The notes: generated by a model from the sequence alone, not told the origin. Shown: positions 32,895 through 41,620, counted from the first letter of the stretch. The stretch is DNA of 49,642 nucleotides from Bacteroidota bacterium (GCA_017860335.1 JAFNAU010000001.1:1-49642); one strand, 5' to 3'. Program-made: numbers and translations.

Positions 32895-33944
32895 ATGAAA
32901 TTATCTCAGTTTAAGTTCAAATTGCCGGATGAATTAATAGCACAATATCCAGCTGTACACAGAGACGAATCCCGTTTAATGGTCTTACATCGGAAATCTG
33001 GTGAAATTGAACATAAAGTGTTCAAGGATGTGCTTGATTATTTTGATGAGAACGACTTATTTATTTTCAATGATACAAAGGTTTTTCCCGCCCGTTTATA
33101 CGGCAATAAGGAAAAAACCGGCGCTCAGATTGAAGTATTTCTGCTCCGCGAACTGAACAGAGAAGGCAGGCTGTGGGATGTGCTCGTAGAACCTGCCCGT
33201 AAAATCCGTATTGGTAATAAACTTTACTTCGGTGAAGATGATGCGATTGTTGCCGAGGTGATTGACAATACCACTTCCCGTGGACGCACACTTCGTTTTT
33301 TGTTCGATGGTACTCATGAGGAATTTAAACGTGAACTCTATAAGCTGGGTCAAACTCCGCTTCCACACAATATCACACGACCTGTAGAACCCGATGATGA
33401 AGAACGTTTCCAGACAATTTTTGCCACTAACGAAGGCGCTGTATCGGCACCTGCTGCCGGAATGCATTTCAGCCGGGAGTTGATGAAACGGATGGAAATC
33501 AAAGGGATAAACACTGCATTTGTCACTTCGCATATGAGTTTGGGTAATTTTAGGGAAATTGATGTGGAAGATCTTACCAAGCACAAGATGGATTCGGAAC
33601 AGATGCAAATTACTCCCGAAACAGCTGACATTGTTAACGCAGCTCATGATGCTGGTGAAAATATATGCGCAGTGGGTGTGACGGTGATGAGAGCACTCGA
33701 GACTGTTGTCGGAACTGAAGGACGTATTAAACCGCTGGACGGATGGACCAATAAATTCATTTTCCCGCCTTACGATTTTACAGTAGCTAACTCGCTGATT
33801 ACTAATCTTCACCTGCCATATTCAACGTTACTAATGCTTACAGCAGCTTTTGGCGACTATGATCATGTTATGAATGCCTATGATGTGGCGATTAAAGAGA
33901 AATACCGGTTTGGAGTTTATGGCGATGCAATGCTTGTAATCTAA
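32895..33944 (+). CDS. queA: S-adenosylmethionine:tRNA ribosyltransferase-isomerase QueA
   Basis: The 349-residue enzyme adds the cyclopentene ring precursor to 7-aminomethyl-7-deazaguanine in tRNA, a late step of queuosine synthesis. Signatures include LIAQYPAVHRDESRLMVL, FNDTKVFPARLYG, GAVSAPAAGMHFS and LMLTAAFGDY. Length is normal. It is separated from truB by 177 bases in which I see no clear promoter or riboswitch. It converges on dnaX. Confidence 0.95.
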   Translation: MKLSQFKFKLPDELIAQYPAVHRDESRLMVLHRKSGEIEHKVFKDVLDYFDENDLFIFNDTKVFPARLYGNKEKTGAQIEVFLLRELNREGRLWDVLVEPARKIRIGNKLYFGEDDAIVAEVIDNTTSRGRTLRFLFDGTHEEFKRELYKLGQTPLPHNITRPVEPDDEERFQTIFATNEGAVSAPAAGMHFSRELMKRMEIKGINTAFVTSHMSLGNFREIDVEDLTKHKMDSEQMQITPETADIVNAAHDAGENICAVGVTVMRALETVVGTEGRIKPLDGWTNKFIFPPYDFTVANSLITNLHLPYSTLLMLTAAFGDYDHVMNAYDVAIKEKYRFGVYGDAMLVI

Positions 33945-33960
33945 ACAGAATATAACCTTA

Positions 33961-34000
33961 AAAAAGAAATTTGCTGGTAATTATCAGCGAATTTCTTTTT
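33961..34000. terminator. Bidirectional terminator between queA and dnaX
   Basis: Arms 33961-33976 and 33985-34000 pair over 16 bases with one mismatch, with A-rich left and T-rich right ends. Confidence 0.85.
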
Positions 34001-35798
34001 AATCAATTTCCATATCCAGATTTTTCCGGAGAACGGCTAAAGCCGGGTTGGCTGCAACCATCTTCTTATAAACTTCCTGTGGATTCAGATATATCTTTTG
34101 TTCTTCTTCAGGGATGAAATCTATCTGAAAGCGTATCGAATTATTTCCCAGTTCCTTCCGCAGGTATTCCAGTACATGTATCTGGCTGATCTCTTTTTCC
34201 TGAAATTTATTGTCAAGTAACAATCCGATGATATTGTCATTCTCCAGGCTTGGCAGGTGATTTAGTAAAAAGCCCCGGGTAACCTGATCTTTCTGGAATT
34301 GATTGGCAAATATTTTCCATTTTTCAATCAGTTCTTGACTGGTAAATTGTTTATCGGATATATTGTCATCAGAATGTTCTTTAATTCCTTCCGATGTAGT
34401 TTCAGTTGATTTTTCTGATTGAATATTTGATATGGAGATCCGGGGAGGAGCTTGTGAAATTCCCGCTTTGGTTTCCGCAGCTTTCTTCGGAACCGGATTT
34501 CCTGCATAAACATCAGTAGTGTCAGGTTCGCTGACAATCGTATCAGCCGGTGCAGTCTGAACAACTGGCCGAGGTTGAGTAGGAGGCGTCTGCGTAACGA
34601 TAACTTGTGGTTTTGAGGTTATCACAGGCTGACCAATTACAGCCGGTTCAGAAACTTCGATCGGTTTTAAAGGAGGTTTATCAACTGTCAGATTTTTTTT
34701 TTTATCGGACATAAGCTGGCTTATCCTTATCAGAGCTATTTCAACGAGTAACCGTTTGTTTTTACTGATCCTGTAATTCAGATCGCAGTCGTTACTGATT
34801 TTCAGGGCATCAAAGATAAATTCCACAGGGCATGCCTGAGCCTGTTGCCTGTATCGCTCGCCGATATCGACACCTACTTCGAGCAACTGAATAGTGCTTG
34901 CATCCTTACTGACAAGTACATCCCGCAGATGCGAACTTAACCCGGTAATGAAATGCTGCGCTTCAAATCCTTTATTAAGTACTTCATCAAAAATCAGCAG
35001 CGCTTCTGAAACGTTACCTTGCAGGAATGCATTTACAAGTTTGAAATAATATTCATAATCCAGCACGTTAAGATTGTCAATCACATTCTGATAAGTGATT
35101 GCATTGCCGCTGAAACTGACCAGCTGATCGAAAATAGATAATGCATCGCGCATACCTCCATCACTTTTCTGCGCAATGATATTCAGTGCACTTTCTTCGA
35201 TGGTGACATGCTCACTCGATGCAACATATTTCAGATGGTTAACCGTATCGTTGATGGAAATCCGGTTAAAATCATAAATCTGACAACGGGAGAGTATCGT
35301 CGGGATAATTTTATGCTTTTCGGTGGTAGCCAGGATGAAGATGGCATGTGCCGGTGGCTCCTCCAGAGTTTTCAAAAAAGCATTGAAAGCGCCTGAAGAA
35401 AGCATATGGACTTCATCGATGATATAGACACTGTAATTTCCTATCTGAGGCGGTATCCGTACCTGATCCGTCAGGCTTCGGATGTCATCTACGCCATTAT
35501 TTGACGCGGCATCCAGTTCATGAATGTTGTATGAGCGTTGGTCATTAAAAGTTTTGCAGGATTCACACTGATTGCAGGCTTCAAATTCTTCCGTCAGATG
35601 CTCGCAGTTGATGGTTTTTGCAAAAATTCTAGCACAAGTAGTTTTTCCCACACCCCGCGGCCCGCAAAACAAATAGGCATGTGCCAGTTTTTTGCTTTTT
35701 ATGGCATTTCTCAGAGTGGTAGTAAGCGAGTCTTGTCCCACAACCGACTTGAAGGTGGAAGGGCGGTATTTCCGGGCTGAAACAACGAATGAATCCAT
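33999..35798 (-). CDS. dnaX: DNA polymerase III subunit gamma/tau
   Basis: The 599-residue clamp-loader ATPase has Walker A GPRGVGKT at 46-53, a zinc site with Cys65, Cys75, Cys78 and Cys81, Walker B IIDEVHML, and the SRC sensor at 170-172. Domain III ends near LLVEIALIRISQL (residue 362). Directly after it codons 366-369 read Lys-Lys-Lys-Asn from 11 consecutive A (34693-34703 on the plus strand as T). Loss or gain of one A gives a stop within five codons, which would yield a gamma-like form of about 370 residues. The remainder is a Pro/Thr/Ser-rich linker and a tau-specific C-terminal domain. A minus-strand TATATTTG box at 35834-35841, with GTTG 19 bases upstream, is the likely promoter. Confidence 0.95.
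   Translation of the reverse strand: MDSFVVSARKYRPSTFKSVVGQDSLTTTLRNAIKSKKLAHAYLFCGPRGVGKTTCARIFAKTINCEHLTEEFEACNQCESCKTFNDQRSYNIHELDAASNNGVDDIRSLTDQVRIPPQIGNYSVYIIDEVHMLSSGAFNAFLKTLEEPPAHAIFILATTEKHKIIPTILSRCQIYDFNRISINDTVNHLKYVASSEHVTIEESALNIIAQKSDGGMRDALSIFDQLVSFSGNAITYQNVIDNLNVLDYEYYFKLVNAFLQGNVSEALLIFDEVLNKGFEAQHFITGLSSHLRDVLVSKDASTIQLLEVGVDIGERYRQQAQACPVEFIFDALKISNDCDLNYRISKNKRLLVEIALIRISQLMSDKKKNLTVDKPPLKPIEVSEPAVIGQPVITSKPQVIVTQTPPTQPRPVVQTAPADTIVSEPDTTDVYAGNPVPKKAAETKAGISQAPPRISISNIQSEKSTETTSEGIKEHSDDNISDKQFTSQELIEKWKIFANQFQKDQVTRGFLLNHLPSLENDNIIGLLLDNKFQEKEISQIHVLEYLRKELGNNSIRFQIDFIPEEEQKIYLNPQEVYKKMVAANPALAVLRKNLDMEID
34693..34724 (-). promoter_or_regulatory. Slippery A11 run preceded by a hairpin inside dnaX
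   Basis: On the coding strand a hairpin (34711-34716 pairing with 34719-34724) is followed after seven bases by A11 (34703-34693). The 0 frame reads through; the -1 frame meets TGA after AAA TCT GAC AGT, and the +1 frame meets TGA right after ATC. This layout suits transcriptional or ribosomal slippage. Confidence 0.6.
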
Positions 35799-35899
35799 GA
35801 AAAATAAGATTGATTTCTTTGATAAATTTATTACAAATATAAGCTATTTTTCTGAAACAACAACTTGACTTTATCTGCTGTTTTTGTTGAAAACACCGC

Positions 35900-35930
35900 A
35901 AAAAAAAACTCCGGATGGTTACACCCGAAG
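35900..35930 (-). terminator. Terminator after the secreted hypothetical gene, upstream of dnaX
   Basis: On the minus strand CTTCGGGTG/CATCCGGAG pair over nine positions (two wobbles) around loop TAAC, followed by nine T (35908-35900). Confidence 0.8.
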
Positions 35931-36013
35931 CTTATTCAAAATTAAGGTTATGACGAATTTATGGTTTTTTATATTATTCTTGTTGTTTTACGGAATTTTA
36001 CCCATTCAGACCT

Positions 36014-36430
36014 TTACTCATTTTTTTTTATATCCTTTTGCTGTCTTTTCAAGCTTCTGTTTGTTTTCGGCTGTGATTTTTCGTCATGCCTCACCAGATA
36101 ATTGTATTTTGATTTATGAATTGCATTTTCAGTAAAAGGCATGTCGTTAATAAGGTATAATTGTACCTGAGCCGATGTTTTCAGATTTTCATGTTTGATC
36201 TTTTCCGGAACAGACTTAATAATAAACCAAACTCCATCCTTTTCGTAGATGTACATATCTTTTTTAAGGTCGTAATATATGTTGTACTGCGGGAAATAGA
36301 TATGTCTGGTTTTTTCTCTGTAACCATTCGCCGGAGCCCATTCGGGCGTTAGCGCTTCTGCACTTGTCGGGAAAAAATGCAGAATGGACACGATTGTAAA
36401 TAAAACTACTATAAATCTGTTTACTTTCAT
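36014..36430 (-). CDS. Secreted small protein of unknown function
   Basis: The 138-residue protein has a signal peptide (MKVNRFIVVLFTIVSILHFFPTSAEA). The mature part has HIYFPQYNIYYDLKKDMYIYEKDGVWFII, a Tyr-rich beta stretch of a type seen in short Bacteroidota exported proteins, then SVPEKIKHENLKTSAQVQLYLINDMPF, and a very basic tail (RSLKRQQKDIKKNE). I do not know its function. It is likely periplasmic. The gene has its own terminator at 35900-35930 and begins about 68 bases downstream of the prs terminator. Confidence 0.7.
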   Translation of the reverse strand: MKVNRFIVVLFTIVSILHFFPTSAEALTPEWAPANGYREKTRHIYFPQYNIYYDLKKDMYIYEKDGVWFIIKSVPEKIKHENLKTSAQVQLYLINDMPFTENAIHKSKYNYLVRHDEKSQPKTNRSLKRQQKDIKKNE

Positions 36431-36497
36431 TGTGTGGTTTGAGGCCTGATTTGCCGGGGATATCCGGCAGATAGAATAATATCAAACTTCGTGCCAA

Positions 36498-36540
36498 AAA
36501 AAACACCCTTTGTCAGAATGATAGACAAAGGGTGTTTTTT
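36498..36540. terminator. Terminator after prs
   Basis: Perfect 17-base arms 36498-36514 and 36524-36540 with A-run and T-run flanks; on the minus strand it closes prs. Confidence 0.9.
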
Positions 36541-36563
36541 ATTTTTGATGAATTGTCAATTTA

Positions 36564-37508
36564 TTACAGCAGATATTGCTCACTGATTGATTTGTGAGCC
36601 TGTACACGGCGAATTGTTTCGGCAAACATATCGGCAATAGTCAGAATTTTAGCTTTTGAGCATTTGTTACAATCAAACGGTATCGAATCAGTAAACGCTA
36701 TCTCGGTAAGTGCAGAGTTCATGATTCTTTTGCTGGCTTCACCCGACATTACACCATGTGAAACGATTGCTCTGACACTTAAAGCTCCGTTTTCTAACAT
36801 CAGATCGGCCGCTTTGCAGAGTGTGCCGGCAGTATCCACCATGTCATCAATAATAATTACATTTTTGCCTGCAACTTCACCAATGATCCGCATTTCGCCG
36901 ACAACGTTTGCTTTTTCACGGGTTTTATGGCATAAAACCATCGGTACATCCAGATGTTTGGAGTATGAACCTGCACGTTTTGAACCGCCTACGTCCGGGG
37001 AGGCGATAACCAGATTTTCCAGTTGCAAAGACTTGATATAGGGTATAAAAATGGTGGAACCATACAGGTGATCAACAGGTAAGTTGAAGAAACCCTGTAT
37101 CTGATCAGCATGAAGATCCATGGTTATTACCCGATCAACACCGGCAATAGTAAGCATATCGGCAATTAGCTTTGCACCGATGGATACACGTGGTTTGTCT
37201 TTTCTGTCCTGTCGTGCCCATCCAAAGTAAGGAATTACTGCTATTACCTTGTAAGCCGAAGCACGCTTGGCCGCGTCTATCATCAGCAGAAGTTCCATCA
37301 GGTTATCTGAATTCGGAAAAGTGGACTGAACCAGGTAAATGTACTGTCCCCGGATAGATTCTTCGTAAGAAACCGAAAATTCTCCGTCGGAAAAGTGTTC
37401 GATATTCATCTTTCCAAGAGGCCAATTTAAACTTTTACAAATTTTCTCGGCCAAATAACGGCTATTAGTGCCTGTAAAAACTTTGAACAGGGATGAATCT
37501 TCTGACAT
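36564..37508 (-). CDS. prs: Ribose-phosphate pyrophosphokinase
   Basis: The 314-residue enzyme makes PRPP from ribose 5-phosphate and ATP, the entry to purine, pyrimidine, histidine and NAD synthesis. Typical motifs are FSDGEFSVSYEESIRGQYIYLVQST, PYFGWARQDRK, VITMDLHADQIQGFF (metal site) and the PRPP loop VIIDDMVDTAGTL. Length and sequence are of the class I hexameric enzymes. A TACTTTTG box on the minus strand (37543-37550) lies 35 bases upstream of the start. Confidence 0.95.
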   Translation of the reverse strand: MSEDSSLFKVFTGTNSRYLAEKICKSLNWPLGKMNIEHFSDGEFSVSYEESIRGQYIYLVQSTFPNSDNLMELLLMIDAAKRASAYKVIAVIPYFGWARQDRKDKPRVSIGAKLIADMLTIAGVDRVITMDLHADQIQGFFNLPVDHLYGSTIFIPYIKSLQLENLVIASPDVGGSKRAGSYSKHLDVPMVLCHKTREKANVVGEMRIIGEVAGKNVIIIDDMVDTAGTLCKAADLMLENGALSVRAIVSHGVMSGEASKRIMNSALTEIAFTDSIPFDCNKCSKAKILTIADMFAETIRRVQAHKSISEQYLL

Positions 37509-37876
37509 AAATTAGATGATTTGAGGTTGGTGAAATTTTTTACAAAAGTACTCAATTTGACATAAAACTGGAAAAGTTTTACTCTGAATTTTCATGTTTT
37601 ATTGTTTTGATGTTATACCATGCTGAAAAATAGATAATTAAGAATTGTGAAAAATGAAATAGACAGATTCTAAGTTTTCGCAATCGTTTGAAATTAATTT
37701 GATATTGTTTTATTATAAAATAAATTTATGGATTTATTATATAAAGTATTTTTGAATAAAATTTGTATCAGAGTTCAAATATCAACTAAGCTGAAGCCCG
37801 ATATACCTTACTCTGAATTAATTTAAATGTTTATCCAACTTTCAAAAAGCTAACTTTCAACAAAATAAGAATATCC
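37509..37876. other. AT-rich intergenic region between prs and the glucanotransferase gene
   Basis: The 368 bases hold the prs -7 box (37543-37550, minus strand) and a plus-strand TATTTTTG box at 37747-37754 that would give the glucanotransferase message a leader of about 115 bases. I see no ORF or stable structure in the rest. Confidence 0.5.
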
Positions 37877-40567
37877 ATGAGAATACACCTTAAAATTCCT
37901 TATTTCACAAAATGGGGACAGCGAATTCTGGTTAGTGGCGATATCCCCGAGCTGGGCGATGGCGATTACTCAAAAGCATTACCTCTGCGATTTCAGGGAC
38001 ATGAAGACTGGGTAAATGAATTGGAGTGTCGGGTGGGAGAGAGTCAGGTTATTCATTATAAATATCTGATTTATGATGAAAGCACGAACAGTTTTACCGA
38101 AGAATGGGGTGATGACCGGGTTATTAATCAGCTTACACCGAAAACAGAACATTATTTCTGTTTCGATACGTGGAATTCCGTAGGAAGTCATGAAAATGTT
38201 TTTATGACAAGTCCCTTTCAGGAAGTTCTTCTGAATGGAAATACCACGACCAGCCTAACCGTAAAAAGTAAGAAATTCACCCATATTTTTAAAGTGAAAG
38301 CTCCGTTGCTCCAGCACCGGCAAACATTATGCATTGTTGGCAGCTGCAGGGAACTGGGCGATTGGTCAGTGACTGAACCCTTGCTGATGTACAGGGACGG
38401 TGACAACTGGACGATTAAAATTGATCTGAGCAAACAAACGACTGATGTTAACTACAAATACGGAGTTTACGATGCCGATAAAAAACAATTTATGTTTTTT
38501 GAACAGGGTCCGGATCGTTATGCTGCTATAATCGGTTCAAAAAATACCATTGTACAGGTTCATGATGGCTTTGTGAGGATGAATAATGACACCTGGCGGG
38601 GAGCGGGAGTGAGTCTTCCTGTCTTCAGTATCCGTACACGGCGGAGCTTTGGCGTGGGTGATTTTGAAGACATGAAACTATTTGTCGACTGGGCTGCAAA
38701 GATCAATATGAAACTGATACAAGTGCTGCCTCTGAATGACACCAACGGAACTCATACCGATGCCGACGTGTTGCCTTACGCGGCTATTTCCGCCTTTGCT
38801 CTCAATCCCCTGTTTCTGAATCTGCCGGCGATGGGCAAATTACCCGAAAACAATGACATCGGGCAACAATACATACCCAAACAGGCTGAACTCAACACGT
38901 ATCCGCTGATTTCATTTCTCGAAGTGATTGATTTCAAAATGAAATACGCCAGAGAGATGTATCTTTATCAAAAGACCGAATTCCTGAACAACCCGGATTT
39001 CATTCAGTTTTTTGAAAAGAATTCCTATTGGCTGATTCCGTATGCGGCCTACTGTGTGTTGCGCGATAAGTTTGGCACCAACGATTATCGCAAATGGGAC
39101 GAGTTCGCGGTGTACGATGCCGGACAGATAAGCGCGTTCACAGACAACACCCAGCTTCATTTCGACGAAGTGGGTGTAAACTATTTTATTCAGTACCATC
39201 TGCATAAACAACTCTCGGAAGTTGCTCAATACGCTCATCAGCGGGGAGTGGTTTTGAAAGGCGATATCCCTATTGGAATAAACAAAAACAGTGTGGACAC
39301 CTGGGTGTCGCCGGAACTGTTTCACATGGATATGAATGCGGGTGCGCCACCCGATATGTTTGCCGTGAAGGGTCAGAACTGGGAGCTGCCTACCTATAAC
39401 TGGGAAGTGATGAAAAGAACCGGTTTCGGCTGGTGGAAAAAACGTTTTGAACAAATGTCGAACTACTTCGATACATTCCGTATTGACCATATACTTGGAT
39501 TTTTCCGTATCTGGGAAATTCCCACCAATCAGGTAGAAGGTATTATGGGACATCTCAATCCGTCCACACCCATTTACATCAATGAATTTGGCGAAAAGGG
39601 TATCTGGTTCGATTACAACCGTTTCTGTAAACCGTATATTACCGATCAGATATTGTGGGATTTCTTTGGAGAGGAAGCTGCCTGGGTGAAGACAAACTGT
39701 TTGCAGATTGAAGATGGCTGGGTGTTACGTTTAAAACCGGAGTTCCAGAGTCAGACTTATGTGGATGAACTATTCAATAAGGGTGAAATCTCGGAACGGG
39801 TGAAATGGGGACTTTTCGATCTGATATCGAATGTGCTGTTTTTTGAGGTGAAGGATGCCAACGGTCAGCAGTTTTATCCGCGATACGGCATGCACAGTCT
39901 GCGTTCATATATTGAACTCGATCAGCACACCAAAAAAGGGCTGGATGAACTTTATATTCATTATTTTTACCATCGTCAGGATGAAAATTGGTATCACTCC
40001 GGCATGGAAAAACTTCCGGCGCTCAAACGTTCTACCAATATGCTCATCTGCGGAGAAGACCTCGGTATGATGACGCCCTGCGTAACGGCAGTAATGAATG
40101 AACTTGGTATATTAAGTCTGGAAGTGCAGCGGGCGCCAAAAACCAATAAAATTGATTTCTTCCATCCTGCCAATGCTCCGTATTTGTCGGTGGTAACACC
40201 ATCCACGCACGACATGAGTACCATTCGAGGCTGGTGGGAGGAAGACCGTTCGGTAACACAAAAATTCTACAATACACAGCTCGGTCATTGGGGAGATGCT
40301 CCTTTCTTCTGCGAATGGTGGATAAGCCGCGATATCATCCTGCAACATCTTTATTCGCCCGCCATGTGGGCAATATTCCAGATGCAGGATCTCCTCGGTA
40401 TGTCTCCCAAACTGAGACTTGAGAATCCTCACGAAGAACGTATCAATGTACCCTCCAACTCGATGAGCAGCTGGCGTTACCGCCTGCATCTGAACATGGA
40501 AGATCTCATGCAGGAAGATGAATTCAATAATGAACTGAGAAATTTTATCGTTCAATCGGGAAGATAA
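37877..40567 (+). CDS. 4-alpha-glucanotransferase with tandem CBM20 (DPE2-like, GH77)
   Basis: The 896-residue protein has two starch-binding CBM20 domains (about 1-105 and 130-235, with SGDIPELGDGDY and VGSCRELGDWSV), then a GH77 catalytic barrel. The nucleophile is Asp537 in FRIDHILGFFR and the acid/base is Glu727 in GEDLGMM; STHDMSTIRGWWEED is a further GH77 motif. It moves maltosyl or glucan units between alpha-1,4-glucans, in the cytosol since no signal peptide is present. The domain order is like the plant DPE2 enzyme that uses maltose and glycogen. It probably serves glycogen or maltose turnover. The gene is isolated, with a strong terminator. Confidence 0.95.
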   Translation: MRIHLKIPYFTKWGQRILVSGDIPELGDGDYSKALPLRFQGHEDWVNELECRVGESQVIHYKYLIYDESTNSFTEEWGDDRVINQLTPKTEHYFCFDTWNSVGSHENVFMTSPFQEVLLNGNTTTSLTVKSKKFTHIFKVKAPLLQHRQTLCIVGSCRELGDWSVTEPLLMYRDGDNWTIKIDLSKQTTDVNYKYGVYDADKKQFMFFEQGPDRYAAIIGSKNTIVQVHDGFVRMNNDTWRGAGVSLPVFSIRTRRSFGVGDFEDMKLFVDWAAKINMKLIQVLPLNDTNGTHTDADVLPYAAISAFALNPLFLNLPAMGKLPENNDIGQQYIPKQAELNTYPLISFLEVIDFKMKYAREMYLYQKTEFLNNPDFIQFFEKNSYWLIPYAAYCVLRDKFGTNDYRKWDEFAVYDAGQISAFTDNTQLHFDEVGVNYFIQYHLHKQLSEVAQYAHQRGVVLKGDIPIGINKNSVDTWVSPELFHMDMNAGAPPDMFAVKGQNWELPTYNWEVMKRTGFGWWKKRFEQMSNYFDTFRIDHILGFFRIWEIPTNQVEGIMGHLNPSTPIYINEFGEKGIWFDYNRFCKPYITDQILWDFFGEEAAWVKTNCLQIEDGWVLRLKPEFQSQTYVDELFNKGEISERVKWGLFDLISNVLFFEVKDANGQQFYPRYGMHSLRSYIELDQHTKKGLDELYIHYFYHRQDENWYHSGMEKLPALKRSTNMLICGEDLGMMTPCVTAVMNELGILSLEVQRAPKTNKIDFFHPANAPYLSVVTPSTHDMSTIRGWWEEDRSVTQKFYNTQLGHWGDAPFFCEWWISRDIILQHLYSPAMWAIFQMQDLLGMSPKLRLENPHEERINVPSNSMSSWRYRLHLNMEDLMQEDEFNNELRNFIVQSGR

Positions 40568-40582
40568 ATTCAACCTACTATA

Positions 40583-40634
40583 AACAAAGTAATCCCCTTT
40601 ACGGCATTGAACGTGAAGGGGATTACTTTGTTTT
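40583..40634 (+). terminator. Terminator after the glucanotransferase gene
   Basis: Perfect 17-base arms 40583-40599 and 40616-40632 followed by T residues. Confidence 0.9.
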
Positions 40635-40683
40635 ATTATTGTCCGGTAAAAAGAGTTCTTATTTTGATCTCCAGCCGGACAGG

Positions 40684-40775
40684 CTTTTACTTTTTGCCTC
40701 AGTAGTTTTGTATTTTATTTGTTTCGGCGATTTCCGCTTCGCTCCAATTGGCTACAGCCCCAAAAAGTAAGAAAA
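40684..40775. repeat. Degenerate palindromic intergenic element
   Basis: The ends CTTTTACTTTTTG (40684-40696) and CAAAAAGTAAGAAAAG (40761-40776) form imperfect terminal inverted repeats around a 64-base core with GGCGATTTCCGCTTCGC. This kind of element is found in many Bacteroidota intergenic regions; no transposase is linked to it. Confidence 0.5.
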
Positions 40776-40814
40776 GATGAGGTCTTCTGCCGCCTTAGAG
40801 AGAAAGAGAGGGTT

Positions 40815-40946
40815 ATGAAATATCAAGCGCCTCAACACAAAACAACAAATAGATATTTAAATCTCAGCAATATAGAGTTAACTGAAAAAAATATTCCGGG
40901 CAACAATAATTCTTTATCAAATCTTTTATCGGACAACAATAATTAA
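40815..40946 (+). CDS. Possible 43-residue ORF in the repeat-rich gap
   Basis: An ATG at 40815 preceded by an AGAGAGGG purine stretch opens a short frame (MKYQAPQHKTTNRYLNLSN start) ending NNSLSNLLSDNNN. The product is hydrophilic and Asn-rich. I do not recognise it. It may be a chance ORF or a leftover of a degraded gene. Confidence 0.2.
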   Translation: MKYQAPQHKTTNRYLNLSNIELTEKNIPGNNNSLSNLLSDNNN

Positions 40947-40994
40947 AAGTTAAAACATTAATAATCAGTTAACTGAATTGTAATTTTCTGACAT

Positions 40995-41062
40995 GGGACA
41001 AGCGACTTCCAAGTCGCTTGATTTGATGATTGCAAGCAAGCGGTTGCGAAACCGCTTGTCCC
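40995..41062. repeat. Y-shaped nested inverted repeat (REP-like)
   Basis: Outer arms GGGACAAGCG (40995-41004) and CGCTTGTCCC (41053-41062) enclose two inner hairpins: AAGCGACTT/AAGTCGCTT (41000-41008 with 41011-41019) and CAAGCGGTT/AACCGCTTG (41037-41045 with 41050-41058, GCGA loop). The form resembles REP/BIME-type repeats. Confidence 0.75.
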
Positions 41063-41145
41063 GCGTATGGTATAAAAGTTTAGCGGGGTGAGGCTTTATC
41101 AAGTGAGGAACATGCTACTTCCTTGTGGCTTATATTTTTTTTAAG

Positions 41146-41175
41146 CGGTAAATAAATATTTTTGTATCTTTACCG
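41146..41175 (+). promoter_or_regulatory. Putative promoter with overlapping inverted repeat upstream of DUF3467
   Basis: TATCTTTA (41165-41172) resembles the -7 box. CGGTAAA (41146-41152) and TTTACCG (41169-41175) form an inverted repeat across it and could be an operator. The leader to the ATG would be about 120 bases. Between 41063 and 41296 I see no gene. Confidence 0.4.
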
Positions 41176-41296
41176 TGTTATTGCTGAGCTTGCCGTTGTA
41201 CGAGGCGGCAGGGCGGAATGCCGATGAGAAAGAAACAACACAAACAGGACTTGCACACCACATGAACGCAAGAAAAAACATTAACAATATAAAATT

Positions 41297-41608
41297 ATGG
41301 ATAACAACGAAAACCAAAATCAGCTGAACATTGAACTGTCACCCGAAGTAGCCGAAGGAATCTATTCAAATCTGGCCATCATTTCACACTCCACCTCCGA
41401 ATTTGTGGTTGACTTCATCCGTATGATGCCGGGTACACCCAAAGCGAATGTAAAATCGCGTATCATTCTCACACCGGAACATGCCAAACGGTTGCTTTTC
41501 GCACTTCAGGACAACATCAACAAGTACGAACAACAAAACGGTAAAATCAAAGTGCCGGACAACAACATGATGCCTCCCATCCCGATGGGATTTGGCGGTG
41601 AAGCGTAA
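41297..41608 (+). CDS. DUF3467 family protein
   Basis: The 103-residue cytosolic protein matches DUF3467: NIELSPEVAEGIYSNLAIISHSTSEFVVDF followed by PHAKRL-like TPEHAKRLLFALQDNINKYE. The family is small, widespread and of unknown function. The tail is rich in Met, Pro and Gly (NNMMPPIPMGFGG). It stands alone and ends 12 bases before the end of the convergent reductase gene. Confidence 0.9.
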   Translation: MDNNENQNQLNIELSPEVAEGIYSNLAIISHSTSEFVVDFIRMMPGTPKANVKSRIILTPEHAKRLLFALQDNINKYEQQNGKIKVPDNNMMPPIPMGFGGEA

Positions 41609-41620
41609 ACGTTTAACGTT

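Noticed and set aside
38912..39553. Minus-strand ORF of 213 codons inside the GH77 gene
   Set aside because: It is a shadow of the catalytic domain, without recognisable motifs or promoter.
40719..40946. Longer version of the 43-residue ORF starting at 40719
   Set aside because: The added N-terminal part is encoded by the palindromic repeat at 40684-40775, so only the short form from 40815 is even possible.
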